Shown here piece by piece: positions 23,435-31,214 of a DNA stretch of 51,690 nt. How positions within the stretch are numbered: the first letter of the stretch is position 1; each line of letters starts with the position of its first letter. The translations under genes and the position numbers were made by a program. The DNA comes from Betaproteobacteria bacterium (lineage in GTDB: Bacteria; Pseudomonadota; Gammaproteobacteria; Burkholderiales; Burkholderiaceae_C): positions 1 to 51,690 of the forward strand of contig JAHECB010000002.1 in assembly GCA_024641925.1 (NCBI GenBank), written 5' to 3'. The notes under the pieces were generated by a model. The model was given only the letters and a program-made list of their open reading frames with translations. It was not told the origin of the DNA and did not search any database.

Positions 23435-23688
23435 AAGTCGATCCGTCCGCCCCAACGCCGGCAAGCCCGAATCGCTGCCCGCGCTGTGCCGGCGAATTCC
23501 ACTGTGGCATCAAGGGTGCGGGCCCTTGCGCCTGCACCAGTGTGACGCTGGACGCTCATTTGCTGGCCGACCTGCGTCGCCAGTACGCCGGCTGCCTGTG
23601 CCTGACTTGTCTGCAGACGCTGGCGGCAGAGGGCGCGGCACCGCCCAATGGCCAGGCGTCGACAACCCGCGATCCATCAGCACGCTGA
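23431..23688 (+). CDS. Small cysteine-rich CWC-type protein
   Basis: An 85-aa protein with a TTG start overlapping the matB stop (TTGA). Its core is CPRCAGEFHCG...GPCACTSV...CLCLTCL. It has eight cysteines in CxxC and CxC pairs and fits the cysteine-rich CWC family, which probably binds zinc. There is no signal or membrane segment. Function is unknown; translational coupling to matB is the only contextual clue. Confidence 0.75.
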   Translation: MKVDPSAPTPASPNRCPRCAGEFHCGIKGAGPCACTSVTLDAHLLADLRRQYAGCLCLTCLQTLAAEGAAPPNGQASTTRDPSAR

Positions 23689-23825
23689 TCAGTCGTCAAC
23701 GGCCTGGCCGCCGCGGGGTGGCCACGGTGGCGGTGCGCAAGCGGCCGGTGGCAGCCATGCCGACGCATCCAGCCGTCTGACGCTGCGCCCCGCCGCCAGT
23801 CGGGCCATCACTGCCGGCAGCGCCT

Positions 23826-24098
23826 TCAGCTCGCGCCAAAACGCTGACGCGAGCGTTCACGGGCCTTGTCGGTTTCCAACTCGCGATCCTTCGGCGGCGC
23901 GCTGCTGACCAGCGACTGCAGCAAGGTGCGCGCCGCAGCGGCCACCTGCTCCACCGCCAGATCAAAGGCCGCTTCGTTGGCCTTGGACGGCACGGCAAAG
24001 CCGCTGAGCTTGCGCACAAACTGCAGTGACGCGTCGCGCACCTCCAGCTCGCTGGCCGGCGGCTCAAAATTGAACAAGGTCTTGATGTTTCGGCACAT
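23826..24098 (-). CDS. DUF2277 family small protein
   Basis: A 90-aa protein from the ATG at 24098. The start MCRNIKTLFNFEPPASE is the hallmark of DUF2277; the body has LQFVRKLSGFAVPSKANEAAFDLAVEQV. Function is unknown. The invariant Cys2 and the following basic residue suggest a modification or ligand site, but this is not established. It is the last gene of the long minus-strand series, 63 bases after the isomerase-like gene and convergent with matB. Confidence 0.88.
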   Translation of the reverse strand: MCRNIKTLFNFEPPASELEVRDASLQFVRKLSGFAVPSKANEAAFDLAVEQVAAAARTLLQSLVSSAPPKDRELETDKARERSRQRFGAS

Positions 24099-24161
24099 GG
24101 CCTGCCTCCAGGTGGGCCCGGCGCACAACCCAATCCGCGCCACGGTCAGTCAACGCTTGTT

Positions 24162-24788
24162 TCAGCCGCGGACCACGCCGCCTCTGGGCGCAGCAGCGTC
24201 TGCCCAGGCCGGGCCCTGGAACCAGTCACCGCCCTGCATCGCATCTCGCAGCATGGGCAACGCGTCCAAGCCCCAGAACAGGCGGCCCTGCCATTCAAAG
24301 GTGGGCACGCCAAACAGGCCGGCGGCCAAGGCCGCATCGGTATTGGCACGCAATTCGGCCTTCACCTCCTCGCTGTCGGGGTCGCGTGGCGGTGCCAGTT
24401 GTAGACGCAAATCGGCCAGGCGCTGGGGGTCGTTGGCGTCAAGACCGCCGTGCCAGACATGGTCCAGCACCGCCTGCGTCACGCGCCGGTTGGGGCCTGC
24501 GGCCACCGCCAAACGCAGCAGCGCCAAGGGGTTGAAGGGGTGCTGCGCCGGCGTCTGCAGCCTGATGCCGTGCTGCTGCGCCAGCCAGCGCACGTGGCGA
24601 AACGTCCAGGCTCGCTTGGGCTCGATTTCCGCCGGGCCCTTGTGGCCCCACTGCCTGAGCATCGCGGCAAACAGCACTGGCCGGTAGTCCACGCTGTAGC
24701 TGCAGCCTTCCAGCACCTCGGGCAGGCGGTGGAAGGCCAGGTTGACGTAGGGCGAAATGGGGTCGAAATGAAACGTGATGGCGTGCAT
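24162..24788 (-). CDS. 2-hydroxychromene-2-carboxylate isomerase family protein (DsbA-like fold)
   Basis: A 208-aa glutathione-type thioredoxin-fold protein starting MHAITFHFDPISPYVNLAF. The SPY serine replaces the redox cysteine, as in HCCA isomerases and kappa-class GSTs. Further family marks are VDYRPVLFAAMLRQWG, FNPLALLRLAV and the C-terminal GVPTFEWQGRLFWGLDAL. The substrate is unknown, since no naphthalene pathway is nearby. It sits downstream of the leucine-degradation genes, 17 bases after the DUF1289 gene. Confidence 0.87.
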   Translation of the reverse strand: MHAITFHFDPISPYVNLAFHRLPEVLEGCSYSVDYRPVLFAAMLRQWGHKGPAEIEPKRAWTFRHVRWLAQQHGIRLQTPAQHPFNPLALLRLAVAAGPNRRVTQAVLDHVWHGGLDANDPQRLADLRLQLAPPRDPDSEEVKAELRANTDAALAAGLFGVPTFEWQGRLFWGLDALPMLRDAMQGGDWFQGPAWADAAAPRGGVVRG

Positions 24789-24805
24789 GGCTGGGCCCGT
24801 GGCGA

Positions 24806-25036
24806 TCAAGGCGCGCCAGCATCGGGCGACAGGCCCTCTGCCTTTTCCCGCCGCAGGTTGCGCCAGTGCACGCGCCGGCGGCCCAGCGCCAACCAGGTGG
24901 CCTGTTTCTGCGCTTCCGTCATGCTGCCCCAGGACGCAATTTCATCCAGCGTGCGCAGGCAGCCGGTACACCAGCCGGTGCCGCTGTCCATCTGGCACAC
25001 GCTGATGCAGGGACTGGCAACGGACGTCGTGCTCAT
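24806..25036 (-). CDS. DUF1289 domain small protein
   Basis: A 76-aa protein with the DUF1289 pattern SPCISVCQMDSGTGWCTGCLRTLDEIASW. The four cysteines (CxxxC and CxxC) probably hold an iron or zinc ion. The rest is helical and basic (LGRRRVHWRNLRREK). The ATG overlaps the YbaK-gene stop (ATGA). Function is unknown. Confidence 0.9.
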   Translation of the reverse strand: MSTTSVASPCISVCQMDSGTGWCTGCLRTLDEIASWGSMTEAQKQATWLALGRRRVHWRNLRREKAEGLSPDAGAP

Positions 25037-25572
25037 GCCAGGACCTGCACCACGTCGACCACGGGCGCACCCGTGAGCCGCACCAGCTGCTGCGGCGACA
25101 GTTGAAAGACGCCGTTGGGATGGCCGGCTGCGGCCCAGATCACCTCAAATCGGAACAGATCACGATCGATCAGCAGCACCGGCTTGCCGGTGTGCGCCAG
25201 CGGTGACACGCCGCCAATGGAGAAGCCGGTACTGGCCTTGACAAACTCCGCGTCGGCACGGCCCAGCTTGCCCGTCAGGGCGGCCACGCGCTGGTCGTCG
25301 ACACGGCGGTCGCCGGAAGTGACCACCAGCACGGCCGCGTCGTCGGCCTTGCGACGGAACACCACACTCTTGGCGATCTGACCCACCGTGACACCCAGGG
25401 CCTGTGCCGCTTCGGCCGCCGTGCGGGCCGGCACGGCCAGCCATACCGGCGCGTGCGGGTGTGCTTGTTCGGCCAAGGCCTGGCGCACCCGATGAAAGCC
25501 TTCAGGGCGCTCGCCAGCATCCGCCGACGGATGCCGCGGAGCTTGCGTCTGCACGGTGTGAGCTTCGCTCAT
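25033..25572 (-). CDS. YbaK/ProX-type aminoacyl-tRNA deacylase
   Basis: A 179-aa protein from the ATG at 25572 (MSEAHTVQ); the long track ORF overlaps the lyase gene out of frame. The YbaK/EbsC fold probably hydrolyses mischarged tRNA. It has AQALGVTVGQIAKSVVFRRK, including the conserved lysine, then VLVVTSGDRRVDDQRVA and TGFSIGGVSPLAHTGKPVLLIDRDL. The GxxSP and GhPN (AAGHPNGVFQL) motifs are intact. It starts 4 bases after the HMG-CoA lyase stop and overlaps the DUF1289 gene, so it is in the same operon despite no metabolic link. Confidence 0.9.
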   Translation of the reverse strand: MSEAHTVQTQAPRHPSADAGERPEGFHRVRQALAEQAHPHAPVWLAVPARTAAEAAQALGVTVGQIAKSVVFRRKADDAAVLVVTSGDRRVDDQRVAALTGKLGRADAEFVKASTGFSIGGVSPLAHTGKPVLLIDRDLFRFEVIWAAAGHPNGVFQLSPQQLVRLTGAPVVDVVQVLA

Positions 25573-25576
25573 GTGC

Positions 25577-26527
25577 TCAAGCGGACGCCACCTGGGGCGC
25601 CTCCAGCGCCAAACCGCGCTTGGCCAGCAGCGCACGCGACACGCGCGACACCGGCGCGCGACCCAGCACCTGCGAGATCCAGGCACCGGCGTCCACCAGC
25701 GCGTGCAGGTCCAGCCCGGTCTCGATGCCCATGCCATGCAGCATGAACACCACGTCTTCGGTGGCCACGTTGCCGGTGGCGCCCTTGGCATAAGGGCAGC
25801 CGCCCAGGCCGGCAATGCTGCTGTCGAAGACATGAATGCCCATTTCCAGGCAGACCAGAATGTTGGCCAGCGCCTGGCCGTAGGTGTCGTGGAAGTGTCC
25901 ACTCACCTCGTGCAGCGGAAAATGTTTCAGCGCACGCTCCATGGCCGCGGCCACGCGCAGCGGCGTGCCGACGCCGATGGTGTCGGCCACGCCACAGTGG
26001 TCAACGCCGATGTCTTTCATCAGCTGCGCCACCCGTTCGACCTCGTCGGCCGAAACCTCACCCTGGTAGGGGCAGCCCACGGCGCAGGAGATGGCAGCGC
26101 GCACCTTCAGGCCCGCCTCGTGTGCCGCAGCCACCACGGGCGCAAAACGTTCCACGCTTTGCGCAATGCTGCAATTGATGTTGCGCTGGCTGAAGGCCTC
26201 GCTGGCGGCGGCAAACACCACCACCTCGTGCGGCCAATGCGCTCGCGGCGCCGCCAGAGCCGCTTCCAGGCCCTTCATGTTGGGTGTCAGCACGCTGTAA
26301 CGCACGCCGCTGGCACGCTGGATGCCGGCCAGCACCTGGGCGTTGTCGGCCATTTGCGGCACCCACTTGGGGCTGACAAAACTGGTGACTTCGATCTCGG
26401 TGCAGCCCGCGGCCTGCAGGCGGTGCACCAGTTCGATCTTGTGGACGGCCGCCACAGGCTGCGCTTCGTTTTGCAGGCCGTCGCGCGGGCCCACGTCGAC
26501 CAGGGTGACTTGTTCGGGCAATTTCAT
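25577..26527 (-). CDS. liuE: Hydroxymethylglutaryl-CoA lyase
   Basis: Last dedicated step of leucine breakdown: HMG-CoA to acetoacetate plus acetyl-CoA. It is 316 aa from the ATG at 26527. The TIM-barrel motifs are VDVGPRDGLQNE (metal and substrate residues), EVTSFVSPKWVPQMAD, HFHDTYGQALAN and the catalytic-cysteine loop GGCPYAKGATGNVATEDV. It lies 4 bases after the carboxylase alpha gene. No mitochondrial-type extension, as expected. Assignment is firm; the name mvaB is also used. Confidence 0.96.
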   Translation of the reverse strand: MKLPEQVTLVDVGPRDGLQNEAQPVAAVHKIELVHRLQAAGCTEIEVTSFVSPKWVPQMADNAQVLAGIQRASGVRYSVLTPNMKGLEAALAAPRAHWPHEVVVFAAASEAFSQRNINCSIAQSVERFAPVVAAAHEAGLKVRAAISCAVGCPYQGEVSADEVERVAQLMKDIGVDHCGVADTIGVGTPLRVAAAMERALKHFPLHEVSGHFHDTYGQALANILVCLEMGIHVFDSSIAGLGGCPYAKGATGNVATEDVVFMLHGMGIETGLDLHALVDAGAWISQVLGRAPVSRVSRALLAKRGLALEAPQVASA

Positions 26528-26531
26528 GGCT

Positions 26532-28553
26532 TCATGTTTCCTTGCGCTGTTCCAGGCGCAGCAGTTCGCCACCTTCAGCGACCTGGTCGCCCACGGTGTA
26601 CATCAGTTCCTCCACCACGCCGTCGTGAGGGGCACTGATGGTGTGTTCCATTTTCATGGCTTCCATCACCGCCAGGGGTTGGCCGCGTTTCACACGGTCG
26701 CCCACCTGGGCCAGGAAGCTGACGACCTTGCCGGGCATGGGTGCCGTCAGGCGGCCATCAGCGCCGCCCTGCACACCCGCCTGCGCCCAGGCGTCCACTT
26801 CGGTGACGAGCGCCATGCCGCCATCGGCAAACACGCCACATTGAGCGCCATGGGTGTACACGCTGACCGTGTGGCGTTCACGGCCCAGACGGATCTGGTA
26901 ACGGTCGTCGCCCAGCCCACGGTAGTCAAAGGCCTGTGCGGCGCGCGGGGCTGCACCCACCGCCAGCGTGACGCTGCCGTCGTGCTGGTGCTGCAACACG
27001 GCAGGCAAGGTATCGGCATCACGCCGCCACTCGAAGTGGCGCTGCGCACCGCCGTGCAGTCGCCATCCGTCGCGACGGGACCAGGGGTCGGCATCCTGCA
27101 AAGCCTGTTCGGCCTGCAGCCGCAGCACCACCGCGCCCGCAGCAGCCAGTTCGTCAGGCAGCGGCGGCGCGTCAAACAAGGCCGCGTGTTCGCGGGTGAT
27201 CAGCGCCGTGTCCAGGTCCGCCGTGGCAAAAGCGTGGCTGCCCACCACACGGCGCAAAAAAGCCACGTTGGTGTGCAGACCCATGATGTGCGTCTGGCGC
27301 AATGCCGCATCCAGCCGGGCCAGCGCCATGGCGCGGTCTTCGCCCCAGACGATGAGCTTGGCAATCATCGAGTCGTAAAACGGGCTGATGGCGTCACCTT
27401 CGCCAACGCCGCTGTCCACCCGCGGCAGCGTATCGCTGCGCTCGAAGCTGACATGCGCCGGCCAGCGCGCCACCTGCAGGGTGCCGGTGGCGGGCAGAAA
27501 CTGGGCTTCGGGATTTTCGGCGCAGATGCGCGCTTCAATGGCATGGCCACGCTGCGGCACTTCGTGCTGCTGCAGCGGCAAGGGCTGGCCGGCAGCGATG
27601 CGCAGTTGCCATTCCACCAGGTCCAGCCCGGTCACGGCTTCGGTCACCGGATGTTCAACCTGCAGCCGCGTGTTCATCTCCATGAAGTAGGCCTTGATGT
27701 CGCCGTCGTTCAGCTCTTCGGCCACAAACTCGACCGTGCCGGCACCGACGTATCCCACCGCCTTGGCCGCCGCCACCGCCGCTGCGCCCATCTCGGCGCG
27801 GCGCGATTCACTCAAGCCAGGCGCGGGGGACTCTTCCAGCACCTTCTGGTGGCGGCGCTGCACCGAACAGTCACGCTCGTGCAGGTGGATGACGTTACCC
27901 TGGCTGTCGCCAAACACCTGGATCTCGATGTGCCGGGGCCGCGTGACGTAACGCTCCACCAGCACATGCTGATCGCCGAAGCTGGCCTGCGCCTCACGCT
28001 GGCACGACAACAAATTGGCCACAAAGTCTTCGGCCCGGTCGACCCGGCGCATGCCCTTGCCCCCACCACCCGCGCTGGCCTTGATGAGCACCGGGTAGCC
28101 GATTTTTTGGGCCTGCTCGGCCAGGAAGTCGGGGTCGTTGTTGGCGCCGTGATACCCCGGCACCAGCGGCACCCCGGCCTTTTCCATCAGCGCCTTGGCC
28201 GCACTCTTGCTGCCCATGGCGGCGATGGCGCTGGCGGGCGGGCCGATGAAGACCAGGCCGTTGTCAGCGCAGGCTTTGGCAAAGGCCTGGTTCTCGCTGA
28301 GGAAACCGTAGCCCGGGTGGATGGCCTGCGCGCCGGTGGCCAGCGCCGCGTCGATGATGCGCTGCCATTGCAGGTAACTGTCGGCCGGCGCGGAGCCGCC
28401 CACGTGCACGGCCTCGTCGCAGGCCTGCACATGGCGGGCCTTGGCGTCGGCATCGCTGAACACGGCCACCGTGCCCACACCCAGACGCCGCGCCGTAGCG
28501 GCCACGCGGCAGGCGATTTCTCCGCGGTTGGCAATCAGGATCTTCTTGAACAT
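26532..28553 (-). CDS. liuD: 3-methylcrotonyl-CoA carboxylase, biotin-containing alpha subunit
   Basis: Carboxylates biotin with bicarbonate and ATP, for transfer by LiuB onto 3-methylcrotonyl-CoA; 673 aa. It has the biotin carboxylase N-domain (MFKKILIANRGEIACRV), the ATP-grasp segment with the glycine-rich loop KASAGGGGKGMRRV, and EMNTRLQVEHPVTEAVTGLDLVEWQL. A BT linker domain at ~460-590 is followed by the biotinyl domain ending VMEAMKMEHTI, whose Lys is biotinylated. The length and BT domain fit MCC better than acetyl-CoA carboxylase. It follows the DUF4126 gene by 70 bases, which contain a 20-bp palindrome. Confidence 0.95.
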   Translation of the reverse strand: MFKKILIANRGEIACRVAATARRLGVGTVAVFSDADAKARHVQACDEAVHVGGSAPADSYLQWQRIIDAALATGAQAIHPGYGFLSENQAFAKACADNGLVFIGPPASAIAAMGSKSAAKALMEKAGVPLVPGYHGANNDPDFLAEQAQKIGYPVLIKASAGGGGKGMRRVDRAEDFVANLLSCQREAQASFGDQHVLVERYVTRPRHIEIQVFGDSQGNVIHLHERDCSVQRRHQKVLEESPAPGLSESRRAEMGAAAVAAAKAVGYVGAGTVEFVAEELNDGDIKAYFMEMNTRLQVEHPVTEAVTGLDLVEWQLRIAAGQPLPLQQHEVPQRGHAIEARICAENPEAQFLPATGTLQVARWPAHVSFERSDTLPRVDSGVGEGDAISPFYDSMIAKLIVWGEDRAMALARLDAALRQTHIMGLHTNVAFLRRVVGSHAFATADLDTALITREHAALFDAPPLPDELAAAGAVVLRLQAEQALQDADPWSRRDGWRLHGGAQRHFEWRRDADTLPAVLQHQHDGSVTLAVGAAPRAAQAFDYRGLGDDRYQIRLGRERHTVSVYTHGAQCGVFADGGMALVTEVDAWAQAGVQGGADGRLTAPMPGKVVSFLAQVGDRVKRGQPLAVMEAMKMEHTISAPHDGVVEELMYTVGDQVAEGGELLRLEQRKET

Positions 28554-28586
28554 CAGGGGCTTTCGCGGGATTCAACGTCAGGAACA

Positions 28587-28606
28587 GCATGACACGCGTG
28601 TCATGC
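28587..28606. promoter_or_regulatory. Perfect 20-bp palindrome upstream of liuD
   Basis: GCATGACACGCGTGTCATGC is an exact palindrome centred on CG, 33 bases before the liuD ATG. The adjoining GCGCAGAGTCTGCGC (28605-28619) is a second dyad with 7-bp arms. Length and symmetry suit a dimeric repressor operator, for example of a TetR-type factor. It could instead form RNA hairpins after the DUF4126 gene, but no T tract follows. It differs clearly from the two LiuR-like sites. Confidence 0.7.
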
Positions 28607-28623
28607 GCAGAGTCTGCGCCACC

Positions 28624-29325
28624 TCAGGCGGGTGTGGGCTGCCGCCCGCCACGAAGCCGCCTGAAGATGCCGCGCAGAAACTTGAACAGCACCACCAGCA
28701 GCACCAGGGCCAGCAACACCATCACGCCCAGCACCGGCCAGAACCACAGCGGGTGTTCGTAGGCCAGCCATAGCGTGGCCGGCACCGCGGCATCACCCAT
28801 CAGCGACAAGGCCACGTTGGAAAACGGCTCGGGACTGGTGTTGGCCGCAGCGCGTGTGGTGGCCTTGGCGGCGTGCGACGTGGCGGCCAACGTACCGCCG
28901 GCCAATGCAGCGATCAAGGCCCACGACTGGCCGTCAACGCCGGTGGCGCCACTGAGCGCGCCAAAGGCCAGCGCCGCACCGGCCGGCACACGGATGAAGG
29001 TGTGGATGCTGTCCCACAAGGTGTCGACGCCGGGTATCTTGTCGGCAAAAAATTCCACGGCCAGCATGAGAAAACTGGCGCCCAGCACCACCGGGTTCTG
29101 GAGCACGCTCAGGCCCGGCGGCAAGGGAATCCAGCCCATGTAACCCGCAGCGCCGGTCAGGAACACCACCAGGTACAGGCGCATGCCGCTGGCCCAGCCC
29201 AACGCGGCCGCCATAGCCGCCAGGTGCGACAGGTCCCACTGCGCCACGGCACCCAGGCTGCCGGCCTGTTCGGCGGCCTGAAGGGCAGATGAACCCAGTG
29301 TGCTGGCCATGTCGTTCAACGCCAT
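28624..29325 (-). CDS. DUF4126 family integral membrane protein
   Basis: A 233-aa membrane protein. The N-terminal half has GWASGMRLYLVVFLTGAAGYMG, the DUF4126 hallmark, and VEFFADKIPGVDTLWDSIHTFIRVPAGA. The C-terminal part has two further helices, ending LVVLFKFLRGIFRRLRGGR. About five to six membrane segments in all. ATG 29325 overlaps the liuC stop by 10 bases; ATG 29310 is an alternative. Function is unknown. It is wedged between liuC and liuD, which normally adjoin in liu operons. Confidence 0.88.
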   Translation of the reverse strand: MALNDMASTLGSSALQAAEQAGSLGAVAQWDLSHLAAMAAALGWASGMRLYLVVFLTGAAGYMGWIPLPPGLSVLQNPVVLGASFLMLAVEFFADKIPGVDTLWDSIHTFIRVPAGAALAFGALSGATGVDGQSWALIAALAGGTLAATSHAAKATTRAAANTSPEPFSNVALSLMGDAAVPATLWLAYEHPLWFWPVLGVMVLLALVLLVVLFKFLRGIFRRLRGGRQPTPA

Positions 29326-30116
29326 GACGGGTCCCGTTTGTTCAGGAAGGCCTGCACCCCTTCGCGGCCTTCGCCGCTGGTGCGGATGTCGGCAATGCGC
29401 TGCGCGGTGTCGCGGCGCAGCGGTTCGGTGATGGGCTGGCCCGCCACATCCTGCACCAGGCGCTTGCAGGCACGCAAAGCCTGCGGGCCGTTGGCCCCCA
29501 GGGCGGTCACGATGGCCTCCACCTGCGCATCCAGCTGATCGGCGTCGGCCACTTCATGCACCAGGCCCAAGCGTTGCGCCTGGGTGGCGCTGAAGCGTTC
29601 GGCGGTGACGAAATAGCGGCGACTGGCCTGCTCGCCCAGCGCGCGCACCACATACGGGCCTATGGTGGCGGGCAGCAGCCCCAGCCGCGCTTCGCTGAGG
29701 CAGAAGTTGGCGCTGGCGCCCGCCACCACCACGTCACACACCGCCGCCAGGCCCACTCCGCCGGCATAACAGTCGCCATGGATGCGCCCCACGATGGGCA
29801 CTGGGCACTGGTACATCACCCACAGCATCTGCGCCAGCTGGGCGGCGTCGGCCTCGTTTTCTGCACGGCTGTACTGGGCCATGCTGCGCATCCAGGACAG
29901 GTCGGCGCCGGCGCAGAACGCCTTGCCATGGCCGCCCAGCACGATCGCCCGCAGCTGGCTGTCGGCGCCCAGTTCGGTGAAAGCGGCTGTGAGTTCGGCC
30001 ACAACACCGTCATTGAAAGCGTTGCGCACTTCGGGCCGATTCAGCCAGACCTGTGCAACCCGTTGGCCGTGCGGGCCACTGGCGCTGCCACGGCGAATGT
30101 CCAGCGTCGTGTTCAT
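29316..30116 (-). CDS. liuC: Methylglutaconyl-CoA hydratase (enoyl-CoA hydratase family)
   Basis: Hydrates 3-methylglutaconyl-CoA to HMG-CoA; 266 aa. Crotonase-fold motifs are LNRPEVRNAFND, the oxyanion segment GHGKAFCAGADLSWMRSM, YAGGVGLAAVCDVVVA and EARLGLLPATIGPYV. Family membership is certain. The specific substrate is inferred from position between the two carboxylase genes. The ATG overlaps the stop of the GNAT-DinB gene (ATGA). Confidence 0.92.
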   Translation of the reverse strand: MNTTLDIRRGSASGPHGQRVAQVWLNRPEVRNAFNDGVVAELTAAFTELGADSQLRAIVLGGHGKAFCAGADLSWMRSMAQYSRAENEADAAQLAQMLWVMYQCPVPIVGRIHGDCYAGGVGLAAVCDVVVAGASANFCLSEARLGLLPATIGPYVVRALGEQASRRYFVTAERFSATQAQRLGLVHEVADADQLDAQVEAIVTALGANGPQALRACKRLVQDVAGQPITEPLRRDTAQRIADIRTSGEGREGVQAFLNKRDPSWR

Positions 30117-31201
30117 GTCAATTTGTCCGGTTGGGTGGCGGCATGTTCACGCCGCACCATGATCATCAGGTCCAGCTCCGGGGCCGGCCTGCCCAGCTGG
30201 GTGAGTGCGGCACTGAGCTGGCCGCGGTGGTGGGTGCCGTGGTTGAACACATGCGCCAAGGTGGCGGCAAAAGGGGCCGTGACCGTTTCACCCTGGGTGC
30301 TCACATAAACGATGGCGCCCGACAAGGTCTGCGCCGACAGGTTCTGCACCCAGGGCAGCCAGGCCGCCGCACCATCCAGCAACCGGCGCCGCAACTGCAC
30401 CCGGTCGGTTTCGGCCTCGGCATCCAGCGACTGGACCGCCACGGGTTGCCCTGTGAAGCGCCTGAACCAGAGCTGGCGTTCAGCCACCAACAGGTGGTTC
30501 AGCGTACCGTGAATGCTTTTGAAAAACAGGCCGCTGTCACGTCGGTAATCTGCTTCGTCCAAGGCGTCCACCTGTTCCAGCAGGGTTTGGGTGGCCCACA
30601 GGTTGTAGCGCGACAAGGTGTGCAGATGCTCGCGCAAGGGGTTGTCCTGCAGCGGCTTGCGCAAGACAACGGAGCGGTAGGTTTTGCCCGGCCACTGGGC
30701 GCTGCCGACTTCGACATAGCCCATGCGCTGGTACATCTGACGCAGCTCGGTGGCGACAGCCGCGGTGTCCACGGTCACGCCGTGAAAGCCCATCTCTTGC
30801 GCCCACTGCTCGCAGGCCGCCACCAATTGGCGGCCCACGCCGCGGCGCTGGTGGTCCGGGTGCACGGCAAACTGGAAGAATCGGGCTGATTCATTGATAC
30901 CAAACAACGAGGTGTCCACAGCCGCGACGGCCCTGTCGTGGTAAGGGCCGACGGTGACGGTACCGACGACGGCGCCATCGTGCACGGCCACAAAACACTG
31001 CCCCAGCGCCGCCCGACTGCGGGTGGTGTTCACGTCCTGCGTGGCCGCCAAGAAATTCAAGCCTCTTGCAGCCAGGGGCGCGTAGGCCTGGTGCAGCATT
31101 TCGGTCAACGCAGCCAGCGAATCGCGCGCTGCCAGGCTGCGCACCGAATAGGCACTGGCGTTGTCGACCTGCATGGGCGGGGTTTGACCAAGGGGCGGCA
31201 T
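30113..31201 (-). CDS. Fusion protein: GNAT acetyltransferase plus DinB-like domain
   Basis: One 362-aa frame holds two unrelated folds. Residues ~15-185 are a GNAT N-acetyltransferase with the acetyl-CoA loop FQFAVHPDHQRRGVGRQLV and a C-terminal MYQRMGYVEVG strand. Residues ~195-362 are DinB/YfiT-like, a four-helix bundle starting LHTLSRYNLWATQTLLEQV. The DinB part has the first metal histidine in SIHGTLNHLLVAE and the pair in HVFNHGTHHRGQ. There is no frame break at the junction (VVLRKPLQDNPLREHL). Both active sites look intact, so it is probably a bifunctional enzyme acting on a small thiol or amine. It overlaps liuC, so it is co-expressed with the leucine genes. Confidence 0.85.
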   Translation of the reverse strand: MPPLGQTPPMQVDNASAYSVRSLAARDSLAALTEMLHQAYAPLAARGLNFLAATQDVNTTRSRAALGQCFVAVHDGAVVGTVTVGPYHDRAVAAVDTSLFGINESARFFQFAVHPDHQRRGVGRQLVAACEQWAQEMGFHGVTVDTAAVATELRQMYQRMGYVEVGSAQWPGKTYRSVVLRKPLQDNPLREHLHTLSRYNLWATQTLLEQVDALDEADYRRDSGLFFKSIHGTLNHLLVAERQLWFRRFTGQPVAVQSLDAEAETDRVQLRRRLLDGAAAWLPWVQNLSAQTLSGAIVYVSTQGETVTAPFAATLAHVFNHGTHHRGQLSAALTQLGRPAPELDLMIMVRREHAATQPDKLT

Positions 31202-31214
31202 GAGTCGGTTCCGG

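Noticed and set aside
26322-28592. 756-aa plus-strand ORF opposite liuE and liuD
   Set aside because: Both opposite genes are certain; the composition is shadow-like.
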